From assembly GCF_036379515.1 (NCBI RefSeq), contig NZ_DASVGN010000007.1, positions 49,126 through 113,125 of the forward strand: a stretch of DNA of 64,000 nucleotides. The letters are read 5' to 3'. This DNA comes from Castellaniella sp036379515. GTDB lineage: Bacteria > Pseudomonadota > Gammaproteobacteria > Burkholderiales > Burkholderiaceae_B. Position 1 is the stretch's first letter. Each line of letters starts with the position of its first letter. Shown in pieces: positions 15,181-24,087 of the stretch. The notes below the pieces were generated by a model, which saw only the letters and a list, made by a program, of their open reading frames with translations, had not been told where the DNA came from and did no database searches. The position numbers were made by a program, and so were the translations under genes.

Positions 15181-17205
15181 ATGTTTGAGTTTCACAAGAC
15201 CAGCCAGCATCAGCGCCAGACCGTTCTGCTGCGTGCCTGGGTGGCGGGGCTGTTTGCGGTGGTCTTCCTGCTGGTGCTGGTGGGACGTCTGTGGTTTTTG
15301 CAGGTGGTGCGCTACGACAATCTGTCGGCGCGTGCGGAGCAAAATCGCATTGCCATCGTGCCGATTCCTCCTCGCCGCGGGCAGATCATGGATCGCGACG
15401 GCGTGGTCATGGCGCGCAACGAGCGTGACTACACGCTGGTCGTGACGCGCTCGCGCGTGCAAGGCAACATCGACGCCATGCTCGATCACCTGGGCGAGCT
15501 CGTCTACATCAGTGCCGGCGATCGTCGCAAATTTCTGCGCTTGTATCAGCAAAGTGGCCGCTATGCGCCGGTGCTGCTGCGCAACAACCTCAATGAAATC
15601 GAGGCCTCCTGGTTTGCGGCGCACGCGTATCAATTTCCGGGCGTGGATCTGGAGGCGCGCTGGGTACGGTATTACCCTGAACATGAAACGGCCGCGAACG
15701 TGGTGGGTTTCGTGGGCCGGATTTCCGAGGAAGACGAACAACATCTCGAAGACACGGGACAGGCCGGCAACTATCGCGGCACCCAGGTGATGGGCAAGAA
15801 GGGCATCGAGAAGACCTGGGAGCGCGCCTTGCATGGCCGCACCGGAGTCGAAGAGCTCGAGGTGACGGCGGGAGGCCGCCCCGTGCGCGAGCTCAGCCGT
15901 ACCGATCCGATTCCAGGTTCGAACCTGGAGCTTTCGTTGGACATTGGCCTGCAGAAGCTTGCTGAAGAACAGTTCCAGGGCAAGCGGGGCGCACTGGTGG
16001 CCATTGCACCCAAGACGGGCGAAGTGCTGGCCTTTGTCTCATCCCCTTCCTTCGACCCCAACCTGTTCGTCGATGGGATCGACGTTGAAAACTGGAAGAA
16101 GCTGAACGATTCGCCTGACCATCCACTCATCGATCGCCCGCTCTACAGTACCTATCCGATCGGCTCGACTTACAAGCCGTTCGTCGCGCTGGCGGCGCTG
16201 CAGATGGGTTTGCGTTCGCCGACCGAGCTGATTCCTGATCCGGGATATTTCGAGCTGGCCGGCCAGAAGTTTCGCAATGCAGCCGGGGCCGTCTATGGGC
16301 CTACCGACATGCACAAGGCGATCGTGAAGTCGTCAGACGTCTACTTCTTTTCGCTCGGTGCCATCATGGACGTCGACAAACTGCACGATTTCACCAAGCA
16401 GTTTGGCTTTGGCCAGATCACCGGCATCGATCTGGATGGCGAACGGCGTGGAGTCCTGCCCTCGCGGGCCTGGAAGCGCAAGATGTACAAGAAGCCCGCC
16501 CAACAGCACTGGTATCAGGGTGAGACTGTTTCTGTGGCCGTGGGCCAGGGCTACAACGCATTCACTTTGCTGCAATTGGCGCAGGCCACCTCCGTGCTGG
16601 CCAACAATGGTGTGTACATGAAGCCACACCTCGTGCGCCGTATCATCAACCCGGTGACGGGTCGCTTCAGTTATCCGGTGACGGGGCCTGAATACACGAT
16701 CAAGCTGGACCCCAAAAATCTCAAGATCGTCAAAGATGCGATGATAGACGTGGTGCGCCAGGGGACCGCGCGCCAGGCGTTCCTGGGGGCGCCCTACCAG
16801 GCGGCCGGCAAGACGGGGACGGCCCAGGTCTACAGCCTGAAGGGCGCCAAGTACCGGGCGCATTCCGTGGATGAGCGCCTGCGGGATCACGCGCTCTTCA
16901 TGGCCTATGCGCCTGCCGACGATCCCCAGATTGCCGTGGCCCTGATCGTGGAAAATGGCGGCTGGGGTGCATCCGTGGCTGCACCGATTGCGCGCAAGGT
17001 CTTTGATTATTGGCTGGACCCGGCACGCGTCGCGGCTCGGCAGCAAAAACTGCAGGCCGAGCAGGCCGCTGGCAAGACCTTGATCAAGGCCGGTTCCGAG
17101 CCAGAAGCCGCCCCTGCGCCCGATGACGAAGAATCGCCCGAGCCCGCGCCCTTGCCCGACGGGAGCGACGAACCTGCCGAGGGCGTCCAGGAGAATACCC
17201 CATGA
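15181..17205 (+). CDS. mrdA: Penicillin-binding protein 2, elongasome transpeptidase
   Basis: The 674-residue class B PBP has a cytoplasmic start, one membrane segment (about 19-40), the pedestal dimerisation domain (PIPPRRGQIMDRDG) and a transpeptidase domain. The acyl-Ser329 is in STYK, the second motif is SSD, and KTG is in AGKTGTAQV. It cross-links lateral peptidoglycan together with RodA. The last 60 or so residues (rich in Glu, Ala and Pro) are a low-complexity tail beyond the usual domain end. Only 3 bp separate it from mreD, and it overlaps rodA by 4 bp (ATGA). Confidence 0.97.
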   Translation: MFEFHKTSQHQRQTVLLRAWVAGLFAVVFLLVLVGRLWFLQVVRYDNLSARAEQNRIAIVPIPPRRGQIMDRDGVVMARNERDYTLVVTRSRVQGNIDAMLDHLGELVYISAGDRRKFLRLYQQSGRYAPVLLRNNLNEIEASWFAAHAYQFPGVDLEARWVRYYPEHETAANVVGFVGRISEEDEQHLEDTGQAGNYRGTQVMGKKGIEKTWERALHGRTGVEELEVTAGGRPVRELSRTDPIPGSNLELSLDIGLQKLAEEQFQGKRGALVAIAPKTGEVLAFVSSPSFDPNLFVDGIDVENWKKLNDSPDHPLIDRPLYSTYPIGSTYKPFVALAALQMGLRSPTELIPDPGYFELAGQKFRNAAGAVYGPTDMHKAIVKSSDVYFFSLGAIMDVDKLHDFTKQFGFGQITGIDLDGERRGVLPSRAWKRKMYKKPAQQHWYQGETVSVAVGQGYNAFTLLQLAQATSVLANNGVYMKPHLVRRIINPVTGRFSYPVTGPEYTIKLDPKNLKIVKDAMIDVVRQGTARQAFLGAPYQAAGKTGTAQVYSLKGAKYRAHSVDERLRDHALFMAYAPADDPQIAVALIVENGGWGASVAAPIARKVFDYWLDPARVAARQQKLQAEQAAGKTLIKAGSEPEAAPAPDDEESPEPAPLPDGSDEPAEGVQENTP

Positions 17206-18344
17206 AACTGATGGTCCTGGCTGTGCGCCGCATGTTTGCGGCGCTGGATTGGCCCTTGCTGGCGCTGCTGGCCGTGATGGCGATGGTGGGCATGGCCACC
17301 ATGCATTCGGCCGTGGGGGATGCTGATCCCCGGTTCGCAGATCAGTTCCGCAATTTTTTGATTGCCTTCGTGGTGATGTGGATCGTGGCCGTGCTTCAGC
17401 CTCGAGTCATCCTGAAGTGTGCTCCCTATGTCTACCTGCTGGGCATTGCGTTGCTGGTGGCGGTGGCACTTTTTGGTGTGACCAGCAAGGGCGCCACGCG
17501 CTGGCTCAATATCGGAGTCGCGCGGATTCAGCCTTCGGAGATCATGAAAATCGCCGTGCCGCTCATGCTGGCGTGGTATTTCGAGCGCCAATCTCTCAGT
17601 CGCATCCGGGCTCGCGATTTTTGTGTGGCGGCGTTCCTGCTGCTCATCCCGGCCGCCCTCATCATCGAGCAGCCTGATCTTGGCACGGCCATGCTGGTAC
17701 TGGCTTCAGGCTTTTGCGTCATGTATTTTGGCGGTCTGTCCTTCAAGTTGCTGATCCCTGTCGTGTTGGTGCTGGGGATCGGACTGGGCACCCTGGTCAC
17801 ACACGAGGGCCAGATTTGTGAGCCGGACGTGAATTGGGTCGTGCTGCACGAATACCAGAAGAACCGCATTTGCGTGCTGCTCAACCCGGGGATGGATCCA
17901 CTGGGCAAAGGCTTTCATACGATCCAGTCCATGATTGCCGTCGGTTCGGGGGGCGTATACGGCAAGGGCTACATGCAGGGCACGCAATCGCACCTGGATT
18001 TCATCCCCGAGCGCATGACGGACTTCATCTTTGCCGTCTTTGCTGAAGAATTCGGCCTGTATGGGGGGGTGGCCCTGTTGGCCTTGTATGCCTTGCTGGT
18101 GCTGCGTGGCCTCTCGATTACGGTGCGCGCACCCACGCAGTTCGGGCGCCTGGTCGGAGGCGCGATGTCCATGATGATGTTCGTCTATGTGTTCGTGAAT
18201 GTGGGCATGGTGACCGGCATCCTGCCGGTGGTGGGGATACCCCTGCCGTTCATGAGTTACGGAGGGACTGCTCTCATCACGCTGGGCGTGGCCTGCGGCC
18301 TGCTCATGAGCATAGGCTCACATCAGCCGCAGCGGGACACGTAG
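17202..18344 (+). CDS. rodA: Peptidoglycan glycosyltransferase RodA (SEDS family)
   Basis: The 380-residue polytopic protein has SEDS signatures: KGATRWLNIGVARIQPSE, IIEQPDLGTAMLVLASG, DFIFAVFAEEFGLYGG and the C-terminal PVVGIPLPFMSYGGTALI. It polymerises lipid II in partnership with PBP2. It ends the mreBCD-mrdA-rodA operon and its last 22 bases overlap the convergent mutY 3' end. Confidence 0.97.
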   Translation: MKLMVLAVRRMFAALDWPLLALLAVMAMVGMATMHSAVGDADPRFADQFRNFLIAFVVMWIVAVLQPRVILKCAPYVYLLGIALLVAVALFGVTSKGATRWLNIGVARIQPSEIMKIAVPLMLAWYFERQSLSRIRARDFCVAAFLLLIPAALIIEQPDLGTAMLVLASGFCVMYFGGLSFKLLIPVVLVLGIGLGTLVTHEGQICEPDVNWVVLHEYQKNRICVLLNPGMDPLGKGFHTIQSMIAVGSGGVYGKGYMQGTQSHLDFIPERMTDFIFAVFAEEFGLYGGVALLALYALLVLRGLSITVRAPTQFGRLVGGAMSMMMFVYVFVNVGMVTGILPVVGIPLPFMSYGGTALITLGVACGLLMSIGSHQPQRDT

Positions 18345-19375
18345 AAACTCTCCAGCAGTCGGCTGATGGGGGCGGGCATTCCGAGTTCCGCCAGCTGCGT
18401 CGCGCCGACCCAGGCATGTTCGCCCTGCTCGCCGGATGGCATCCACTGTTCTGTTTGCAGATGCCAGGGTTGCAGGTGCAGCCGAAAATGGGTGAATACG
18501 TGCTCGAAGGCCGCCATGGGCTGCAGCGCCTGTGGGGGCCCGCCATGACGGCAGAAGTCCTGCAGTTCGTGGTCAGTGTCGAACTGGGGCAAAGACCAGA
18601 GCCCCCCCCAGACCCCCTGTGGAGGACGGTGCTGCAGCAATAGCGTGTCGCCGCATTCGGCCAGCAAGATGTGGCAGCGGCGTTCTGGCTGCGCGCGGCG
18701 TGCCCGAGGGTGAGGCAGCTCCTGCTGCCGTCCCTGGCGCCTCGCTTCGCAGGTATCGAACAAAGGGCAATGAGGGCAATCGGGGGCGCTGCGCGTGCAT
18801 ACGGTAGCCCCCAGGTCCATCTGCCCTTGGGTATAGGCGCCCATGTCCAGGTCGACAGGCGCCTGATCCAGCCACGCCTGTGCCCAGGTCCAGAGCTGGC
18901 GGGTGGCGGCGGCGCTGGTGGGGTCGCCGTCCAGAGCGTAATAGCGTGCCAGCACACGGCGCACATTGCCGTCCAGGATGGCAGCCCGTTCACCAAAGGA
19001 AAAAGCGGCAATGGCTGCTGCGGTGGAGGCACCGATACCTGGCAACTCGGACAATGCGGCGGCACTCACTGGAAACTGCCCGTGGTGGTGGTCGCGAATG
19101 GTTTGCGCACAGCGATGCAGGTTGCGCGCCCGGGCGTAATACCCCAGGCCTGCCCAGGCTCGCAATACGGCGTCCAGCGGGGCGTTGGCCAGGGTTGCCA
19201 CATTCGGGAATTCGAGCAGGAATCTCTGGTAATAGGGCACCACCGTGGCAGCCTGTGTCTGCTGCAGCATGACCTCTGAAAGCCAGATCCGATAAGGGTC
19301 ACGGGTGGACTGCCACGGAAGCCCATGGCGTCCCGACTGGCGTTGCCAGGCCGCGATACGCGATGCGGGGCCCAT
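18323..19375 (-). CDS. mutY: A/G-specific adenine DNA glycosylase
   Basis: The 350-residue protein has the MutY set: catalytic Glu34 in SEVMLQQTQ, the helix-hairpin-helix LPGIGASTAAAI, Asp135 in LDGNVRRVLAR, the [4Fe-4S] cysteines 193, 200, 203 and 209, and a C-terminal NUDIX-like 8-oxoG reading domain. It removes adenine opposite 8-oxoguanine. The ATG at 19375 overlaps the ftsX stop as TGATG, which fixes the start. The 3' end runs 22 bases into rodA on the opposite strand. Confidence 0.96.
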   Translation of the reverse strand: MGPASRIAAWQRQSGRHGLPWQSTRDPYRIWLSEVMLQQTQAATVVPYYQRFLLEFPNVATLANAPLDAVLRAWAGLGYYARARNLHRCAQTIRDHHHGQFPVSAAALSELPGIGASTAAAIAAFSFGERAAILDGNVRRVLARYYALDGDPTSAAATRQLWTWAQAWLDQAPVDLDMGAYTQGQMDLGATVCTRSAPDCPHCPLFDTCEARRQGRQQELPHPRARRAQPERRCHILLAECGDTLLLQHRPPQGVWGGLWSLPQFDTDHELQDFCRHGGPPQALQPMAAFEHVFTHFRLHLQPWHLQTEQWMPSGEQGEHAWVGATQLAELGMPAPISRLLESFYVSRCG

Positions 19376-20283
19376 CAGAATCGGGTGTGGCGAGTGACCG
19401 AGAGTCTTGCGGCGACGGCACCCAGGATGACAATCAGGATTCCCCAGAGCAATAGGTCGGAGCTGGCGGGTAGATGGATGGCCCACTGAATGCCGTAGCT
19501 GTGCGCAAAGTTGCCCAGGATGGTGTTCAGGGGAATCAAAGCAAGATCCGCCAGTGCGATGGCAAGGAGGCTGGAGGCGAAGCCGGTGAGTGCCCCCAGA
19601 TACAGGAACGGACGTCGCACGAAGGACTCGGTAGCCCCCACCAGCCGCGCGACTGCGATTTCTTCGCGCTGGGTGAGTGCCTGCAGGCGCACGGTGTTGA
19701 AGACGGTCGCGAGCACCACGATGCCTACTGCGATGGCAAGGAGCCCCAGCCCCATGCGCACGAAGGACAGCAGGGATTCAAGCCGCCGCACCCACTCGCT
19801 GTCCATTTGCACACGGGCGACGCCTGGCCATTGCTGCCACGTCTGCGTGAGGGCTGCTGCTTCCTGAGCAGGCGCAGTCGAGTCTTTCAGCGTGACGATG
19901 ATGGCATCCGGCAGCGGGTTTTCGGGCAGGGCATCCAGCGCCTGCGCCCAGGCCGGGTCGGCGCGCAACTGCGCCATGGCCTGATCGCGCGGCAGCAGGC
20001 GCACCTGGTTGATCTTGCTGCCCGATTCTTTCTGGATGCGGGCAAGCAGGGTTTGCTGATCGGCGCTGCTGGTATGGGGTGCAAGGAAGAGCGTCAGCTC
20101 GGGTGTGACGGCAAGTTGACGCGCCAGCGGCTGGCTGGATTCGAGGACGGCCGCGCCCAGGATGGGGACGGTAAGCATCAGCGAAATGATCACGATGTTG
20201 GCGGCTGATGAGAACGGATGCAGCCGCAGCCGGTGCAGTGCGACCCGGAGAGCGTAGCGGTGGTGGCTCAGCCAGCGGTTCAT
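19375..20283 (-). CDS. ftsX: Cell-division ABC transporter permease FtsX
   Basis: The 302-residue protein has a short cytoplasmic N-terminus, a membrane segment near 28-50, a periplasmic domain of about 100 residues and three C-terminal segments. Its coupling region contains LQALTQREEIAVARLVGATE, a typical FtsX signature. With FtsE it controls septal amidase activation. It overlaps ftsE by 4 bp and mutY by 1 bp. Confidence 0.95.
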   Translation of the reverse strand: MNRWLSHHRYALRVALHRLRLHPFSSAANIVIISLMLTVPILGAAVLESSQPLARQLAVTPELTLFLAPHTSSADQQTLLARIQKESGSKINQVRLLPRDQAMAQLRADPAWAQALDALPENPLPDAIIVTLKDSTAPAQEAAALTQTWQQWPGVARVQMDSEWVRRLESLLSFVRMGLGLLAIAVGIVVLATVFNTVRLQALTQREEIAVARLVGATESFVRRPFLYLGALTGFASSLLAIALADLALIPLNTILGNFAHSYGIQWAIHLPASSDLLLWGILIVILGAVAARLSVTRHTRF

Positions 20284-20951
20284 GCTGGGACTCCCGGAGT
20301 ATCGTTGAAGCGGCCCTCGGCGATGTGCAGGGTGCGCTGTGCGTAATGCGCCATGAGATCGGTGTCGTGAGAGGCGATCAGGGTCGTCACGCCTACGCGG
20401 TTGAAGTCCCGAAATACGTCCATGATGCGCACGGCATTGGCGTGGTCCAGATTGGCCGTCGGTTCGTCAGCAATCAGGATGGCAGGCCGTCCGACGATGG
20501 CCCGGGCCATGGCGAGCCGTTGCTGTTCGCCGCCCGACATCTCAATGGGATGCAGGTCTTCTTTGCCGCGCAAGCCGACCTTTTCCATGGCGGCGCGGGC
20601 ACGGGTCGCTGCCATGCTGCCGTCGAGCCCCTGCACCTGCAGCGGCAGCAGCACGTTGTCGAACGCCGTGCGGTCAAAGAGCAGGTGGGCATCCTGCAGG
20701 ATCAGCCCCACGGTTCGCCGCAGGTAGGGCTGCGCGCGCGCCGCAAGCTGGTCGGTGCGGTGACCGTTGACGGTCACCGAGCCCCGGCTTGGGTGCTCGA
20801 GCCCGCCAACCAGCTTGAGCAGCGTGGATTTCCCGGCGCCGGACGGCCCCGACACGAAGATGAATTCACCGGCGTCAATGTTGAAATTGACGTCTGCCAG
20901 AATGTTGCGGCTGCGGCCGAACGACTTGAAGACATGCTGAAATTCGATCAT
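20280..20951 (-). CDS. ftsE: Cell-division ABC transporter ATPase FtsE
   Basis: The 223-residue ATPase has Walker A GPSGAGKST, Q-loop ILQDAHLL, signature MSGGEQQRLAMARA, Walker B ILIADEPTANLD and switch ASHD. It begins MIEFQHVFKSFGRS; an upstream extension to 21017 is non-conserved and rejected. It powers FtsX at the divisome. It is the first gene of the leftward ftsE-ftsX-mutY run and about 200 bp from the divergent OmpA-like lipoprotein gene. Confidence 0.96.
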   Translation of the reverse strand: MIEFQHVFKSFGRSRNILADVNFNIDAGEFIFVSGPSGAGKSTLLKLVGGLEHPSRGSVTVNGHRTDQLAARAQPYLRRTVGLILQDAHLLFDRTAFDNVLLPLQVQGLDGSMAATRARAAMEKVGLRGKEDLHPIEMSGGEQQRLAMARAIVGRPAILIADEPTANLDHANAVRIMDVFRDFNRVGVTTLIASHDTDLMAHYAQRTLHIAEGRFNDTPGVPA

Positions 20952-21152
20952 GCAGACCCTGTGTGCGACGCGGTGTCCAAAGGGGGCTCCGAACCATTCT
21001 ACTGGTTGCCGGCCCAAGCGAGACGCCGGGGCGGGCAGCGATGATTCAGAGGCTCGAGGAATTGTATTCCGGGTGTGCTTGATACATCCTTTTACTCAAG
21101 GTCTGATTCAACTTGCTACGCTATGAATTCTTCGTCTCCAAGGAGAACAACA

Positions 21153-21836
21153 ATGGTTGCATTGGCTTATCCATCCGCTTCGCATCACTCTATCGGGTAT
21201 CAGGTGGCCCGGGTGGCCACTGTCGGTAGCCTGGTGTTTCTGACGGCCTGTGCCAACATGACGCCGCAGGGCCAGCACACGGCCGTGGGAGCAGGCGCGG
21301 GGGCCGCAGTAGGTGCCGGCATCGGCGCCTTGATCGGTCACGGGCAGGGTGCGTTGATCGGAGCGGGCCTTGGCAGCGTGGTCGGTGGCTTGGTGGGGTA
21401 CAACTGGAAGAGCGTAAAACAGGATGTGGAAAAATCCGGCGCATCCAGCCTGGGCGTGGCCGTCATCGAAATGCCGGATGGTTCACTGAAGGTCAACATC
21501 CCCAGCAATGTGTCCTTCGACACGAATCAGGCTCAGCTCAAGCCAGCGTTGCTGCCCGTGCTCGACAGCGTGGCCAAGGCCTTGAACGAGCACCCCGAAC
21601 TGCGGGCGAAGGCCATTGGCTACACCGACAGCACCGGTACGAATGCAATCAATATGCCGCTTTCGCAACGGCGAGCATCGGCGGTCACACAGTATCTGGC
21701 GAGCCAGGGCGTTGCCGGCAGCCGGCTGACGGCCGAGGGCCTGGGGTCGGCCAATCCGGTCGGCGACAACAACACGCCTGAAGGGCGCGCCTTGAACCGT
21801 CGAGTCGAGCTGTTCCTGTACGCAGTCAAACAATGA
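21153..21836 (+). CDS. OmpA/Pal-like lipoprotein with glycine-zipper region
   Basis: The 227-residue protein has an N-terminal hydrophobic signal ending in the lipobox LTAC, then a glycine-zipper stretch (GAGAGAAVGAGIGALIGHGQ), then a C-terminal OmpA-like peptidoglycan-binding domain with FDTNQAQLKPA, TDSTGTNAIN, LSQRRASAVTQYL and GRALNRRVEL. It is probably an outer-membrane lipoprotein tied to the wall (YiaD-like). AAGGAG at 21139-21144 places the start at 21153. The signal peptide is preceded by about 15 extra residues, unusual for a lipoprotein. It is monocistronic by layout. Confidence 0.88.
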   Translation: MVALAYPSASHHSIGYQVARVATVGSLVFLTACANMTPQGQHTAVGAGAGAAVGAGIGALIGHGQGALIGAGLGSVVGGLVGYNWKSVKQDVEKSGASSLGVAVIEMPDGSLKVNIPSNVSFDTNQAQLKPALLPVLDSVAKALNEHPELRAKAIGYTDSTGTNAINMPLSQRRASAVTQYLASQGVAGSRLTAEGLGSANPVGDNNTPEGRALNRRVELFLYAVKQ

Positions 21837-21911
21837 TGCTACGAGACGCCGCCGCGGCGCCAGTGGGTCGCGGGGGCATCCTGGATTTGGGCTGTCTTCC
21901 TGGACGCAGGC

Positions 21912-22277
21912 TCAAGGTGTTCGCGCCTTGAGCAGCCCGTCGATGAAGGTGGCAAGCGCCCGTTCAGCCGCCTCGCGGTCGCTCAGGGGTAGTGACCAGA
22001 ACAGCTGAGGGTTGATGGACCTGAACGGCCAAGTGGTTTCGCCCAGTGACAGTCCCGCAGGCTGCACGGGAAACGTGGGTCCCTGCCCCTCGCCCAGCCA
22101 ATGGGCATTGACTTCCAGCGCGCTTGCAAGCGCCAGTATCTTGCTGGGCTCCTTGCGCGTGCCGCGCTCATAGCTGGCAATGGCGCTTTGCGACAGGCCA
22201 CACTTGCGTGCCAGCGCCGCCTGTGACAGATGTCGCAGGGTTCGGGCGTACTTGAGTCGGCTGGCAAAGGTATCCAC
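21912..22277 (-). CDS. Small XRE (Cro/C1-type) regulator
   Basis: The 121-residue protein has an N-terminal helix-turn-helix (FASRLKYARTLRHLSQAALA, then LSQSAIASYERGTRKEPS) like phage repressors, and a short C-terminal part with no protease or sensor domain that I recognise. It is divergent from a winged-helix gene across a 95-bp gap containing two palindromic repeats 21 bp apart (22302-22336), which it probably binds to repress itself and its neighbour. There are no phage genes nearby, so this is an isolated regulator pair. Confidence 0.82.
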   Translation of the reverse strand: MDTFASRLKYARTLRHLSQAALARKCGLSQSAIASYERGTRKEPSKILALASALEVNAHWLGEGQGPTFPVQPAGLSLGETTWPFRSINPQLFWSLPLSDREAAERALATFIDGLLKARTP

Positions 22278-22301
22278 CCGATCATTGGACAGAAAACATC
22301 A

Positions 22302-22336
22302 AGCACATTGGTGATTATCATTATCACATTTGTGAT
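22302..22336. promoter_or_regulatory. Tandem palindromic operators between two regulator genes
   Basis: AGCACATTGGTGAT (22302-22315) and ATCACATTTGTGAT (22323-22336) are direct repeats 21 bp apart (two helical turns), and each is itself near-palindromic. The overlap between them forms a third near-palindrome, GTGATTATCATTATCAC (22311-22327). This AT-rich patch sits between the divergent XRE and winged-helix genes and has the layout of a C1/Cro-type operator. Binding by the neighbouring XRE protein is inferred. Confidence 0.6.
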
Positions 22337-22372
22337 TGACCTGCCGCAGGAGGCCCGCTACGATCGATAGCC

Positions 22373-22750
22373 ATGGACCTCTCGCCCCGGGCTGCCCCCG
22401 TGACCTCTGCTGGCAAGACCTTGTGCCTTGGTTCGTGGCAGCTGGCGCACGACGCCTGGGCACCGCGTTCGAGCGCCTGGCTTCTGGTGCATGATCAGGG
22501 GAAGTGTGTGCCGTTGACGCGAGTGGAGCGCGCCCTGGTGCAGCATCTCTTCGAGGCTGTGCACAACGAGGCGCATCCCGACACGCTGGTGCAGGTGGCT
22601 CTGCAAGCCTGGGACGCCCCCGCCAACCGCCCGCTCAGGGCGACGGCAAATATCCCTGTCGTGGTCGGGCGCTTGCGCGCCAGGGCGCGCAAGCTGGGCC
22701 TGACGATCCCGATTCAGCGCGTGGCGGCCCGATACTGCTGGGTGGTCTGA
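22373..22750 (+). CDS. Orphan OmpR-type winged-helix DNA-binding protein
   Basis: The 125-residue protein looks like a free-standing OmpR/PhoB C-terminal DNA-binding domain. It has VPLTRVERALVQHLFEAVHN, a central helix with WDAPANRPLRATANIPVVVG, the recognition-type RLRARARKLGL and a terminal beta-hairpin ending YCWVV. The first 45 residues are not a receiver domain, so control is not by a normal histidine kinase pathway. The ATG has no good ribosome site; AGGAGG lies about 19 bases upstream, an unusual distance. Its 3' end overlaps the convergent dadA by 37 bp. It shares operators with the XRE gene. Confidence 0.7.
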   Translation: MDLSPRAAPVTSAGKTLCLGSWQLAHDAWAPRSSAWLLVHDQGKCVPLTRVERALVQHLFEAVHNEAHPDTLVQVALQAWDAPANRPLRATANIPVVVGRLRARARKLGLTIPIQRVAARYCWVV

Positions 22751-24006
22751 TTGACGGTGTGGTAGCGGGCCACGCTCAGGTCGTCGCTGCGAATCGCCGT
22801 GGCACGCCCCGACACGACATCGGCAAGCAGACGGCCGCTGCCGCATGACATCGTCCAGCCCAGCGTGCCATGGCCTGTGTTCAGGTACAGATTGTCCAGC
22901 GCAGTGGCCCCCACGATCGGTGTGCTGTCAGGGGTCTTGGGGCGCAGGCCCGTCCAGAAATGCACGTTGCCAGGGGTATAGCTGCCGGGGAACAAGTCGT
23001 TGAGCACCAGTTCCAGCGTGTGCTGGCGACGCGGGTTGAGCGTCTTGTCGTAGCCTACGACTTCCGCCATGCCGCCGACCCGAATGCGCTGATCGAACCG
23101 GGTGACGGCTACCTTGTAGGTTTCGTCCAGCAGGGTGGACACCGGGGCACGCTGTTCGTCGGCAATGTCCACCGTGATGGAATAGCCCTTCATGGGGTAG
23201 ACAGGGATGTCGACGATGCCGCGTAGCAGCAGCGGAGAATACGACCCCAGCGCGACGACGTAGGCATCGGCCTGGAGCAACCCCGAAGCGCATTTCACCC
23301 CGGTGATGCGTCCGCCCGTCCGTTGCAGTGACTGAATGGTCTCTTGGTAGCGGAACTGAACGCCCAGGTCTTGTGCAAGACGCGTGAGTGCATGGGTGAA
23401 GAGGCGGCAATCGCCTGTTTCGTCGTCAGGCGTGCGCAGCCCGCCCACCAGTTTGTGGCGGACCTGAGCCAGGGCCGGTTCGTATTGTGTGAGGTGATCA
23501 CCATCCACCAGCTCGAACGAGACGCCCGCGTCGCTGAGCGCCTGCACGTCGATCTGGGCAGTGTCCATCTGCTTTTGCGTGCGGAAGACCTGCAATGTGC
23601 CTTGGCGGCGTCCTTCGAACCGGATGCCGGTGTCGGACTGCAGATCGTGCAGGCACTGACGGCTGTAGGCGGACATCCGCAGCATGCGTTCTTTATTCAG
23701 TGCATACCGCTCGGGCGTGCAGTTGCGCCACATCTGCAGCAGCCATTTGATTTGCGCGAAGCTGCCGTCGGGACGGATGGTCAGTGGGGAATCCTGCTGA
23801 AACATCCATTTGAGCGCCTTGAACGGAATGCCTGGAGCCGCCCACGGAGATGAATATCCGAAGGAAAGTTGCCCGGCATTGCCAAAGCTGGTTTCTTCGG
23901 CAGTGTCGGATTCGCGGTCGACGACGGTGACTTCGTGCCCTTGGCGAGCCAGGTAGTAGGCGCTCGTGACCCCTACGACACCGCCACCCAGAACCAGAAC
24001 CTTCAT
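22714..24006 (-). CDS. dadA: D-amino acid dehydrogenase
   Basis: The 430-residue flavoprotein starts MKVLVLGGGVVGVTSAYYLA (FAD-binding Rossmann) and has the DadA-type stretches ETSFGNAGQLSFGYSSPWAAPG, TPDDETGDC, YPMKGYSITV and the C-terminal GHGTLGWTMSCGSGRLLAD. It oxidises D-alanine and other D-amino acids to 2-oxo acids at the inner membrane. The ATG at 24006 gives the standard N-terminus. It is divergent from an Lrp-type regulator gene, a standard arrangement; no alanine racemase gene adjoins it. Confidence 0.95.
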   Translation of the reverse strand: MKVLVLGGGVVGVTSAYYLARQGHEVTVVDRESDTAEETSFGNAGQLSFGYSSPWAAPGIPFKALKWMFQQDSPLTIRPDGSFAQIKWLLQMWRNCTPERYALNKERMLRMSAYSRQCLHDLQSDTGIRFEGRRQGTLQVFRTQKQMDTAQIDVQALSDAGVSFELVDGDHLTQYEPALAQVRHKLVGGLRTPDDETGDCRLFTHALTRLAQDLGVQFRYQETIQSLQRTGGRITGVKCASGLLQADAYVVALGSYSPLLLRGIVDIPVYPMKGYSITVDIADEQRAPVSTLLDETYKVAVTRFDQRIRVGGMAEVVGYDKTLNPRRQHTLELVLNDLFPGSYTPGNVHFWTGLRPKTPDSTPIVGATALDNLYLNTGHGTLGWTMSCGSGRLLADVVSGRATAIRSDDLSVARYHTVNQTTQQYRAATR

Positions 24007-24021
24007 GATGCGCCTCATCAC

Positions 24022-24087
24022 AATGAATTTTTCATTATGGTAGGCGATTTGTCTGGTTAATTTTTTATGGAAAAATCACATTTCCAT
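24022..24087. promoter_or_regulatory. Symmetric candidate operator sites between dadA and the Lrp-type gene
   Basis: Two inverted repeats lie in the AT-rich divergent region: AATGAA-TTT-TTCATT (24022-24036, perfect 6-bp arms), and ATGGAAA-AATCACA-TTTCCAT (24067-24087, perfect 7-bp arms). Their centres are about 48 bp apart. Lrp/AsnC proteins bind AT-rich 15-bp symmetric sites and wrap DNA over several of them, so these are good candidates for the adjacent regulator. Confidence 0.5.
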
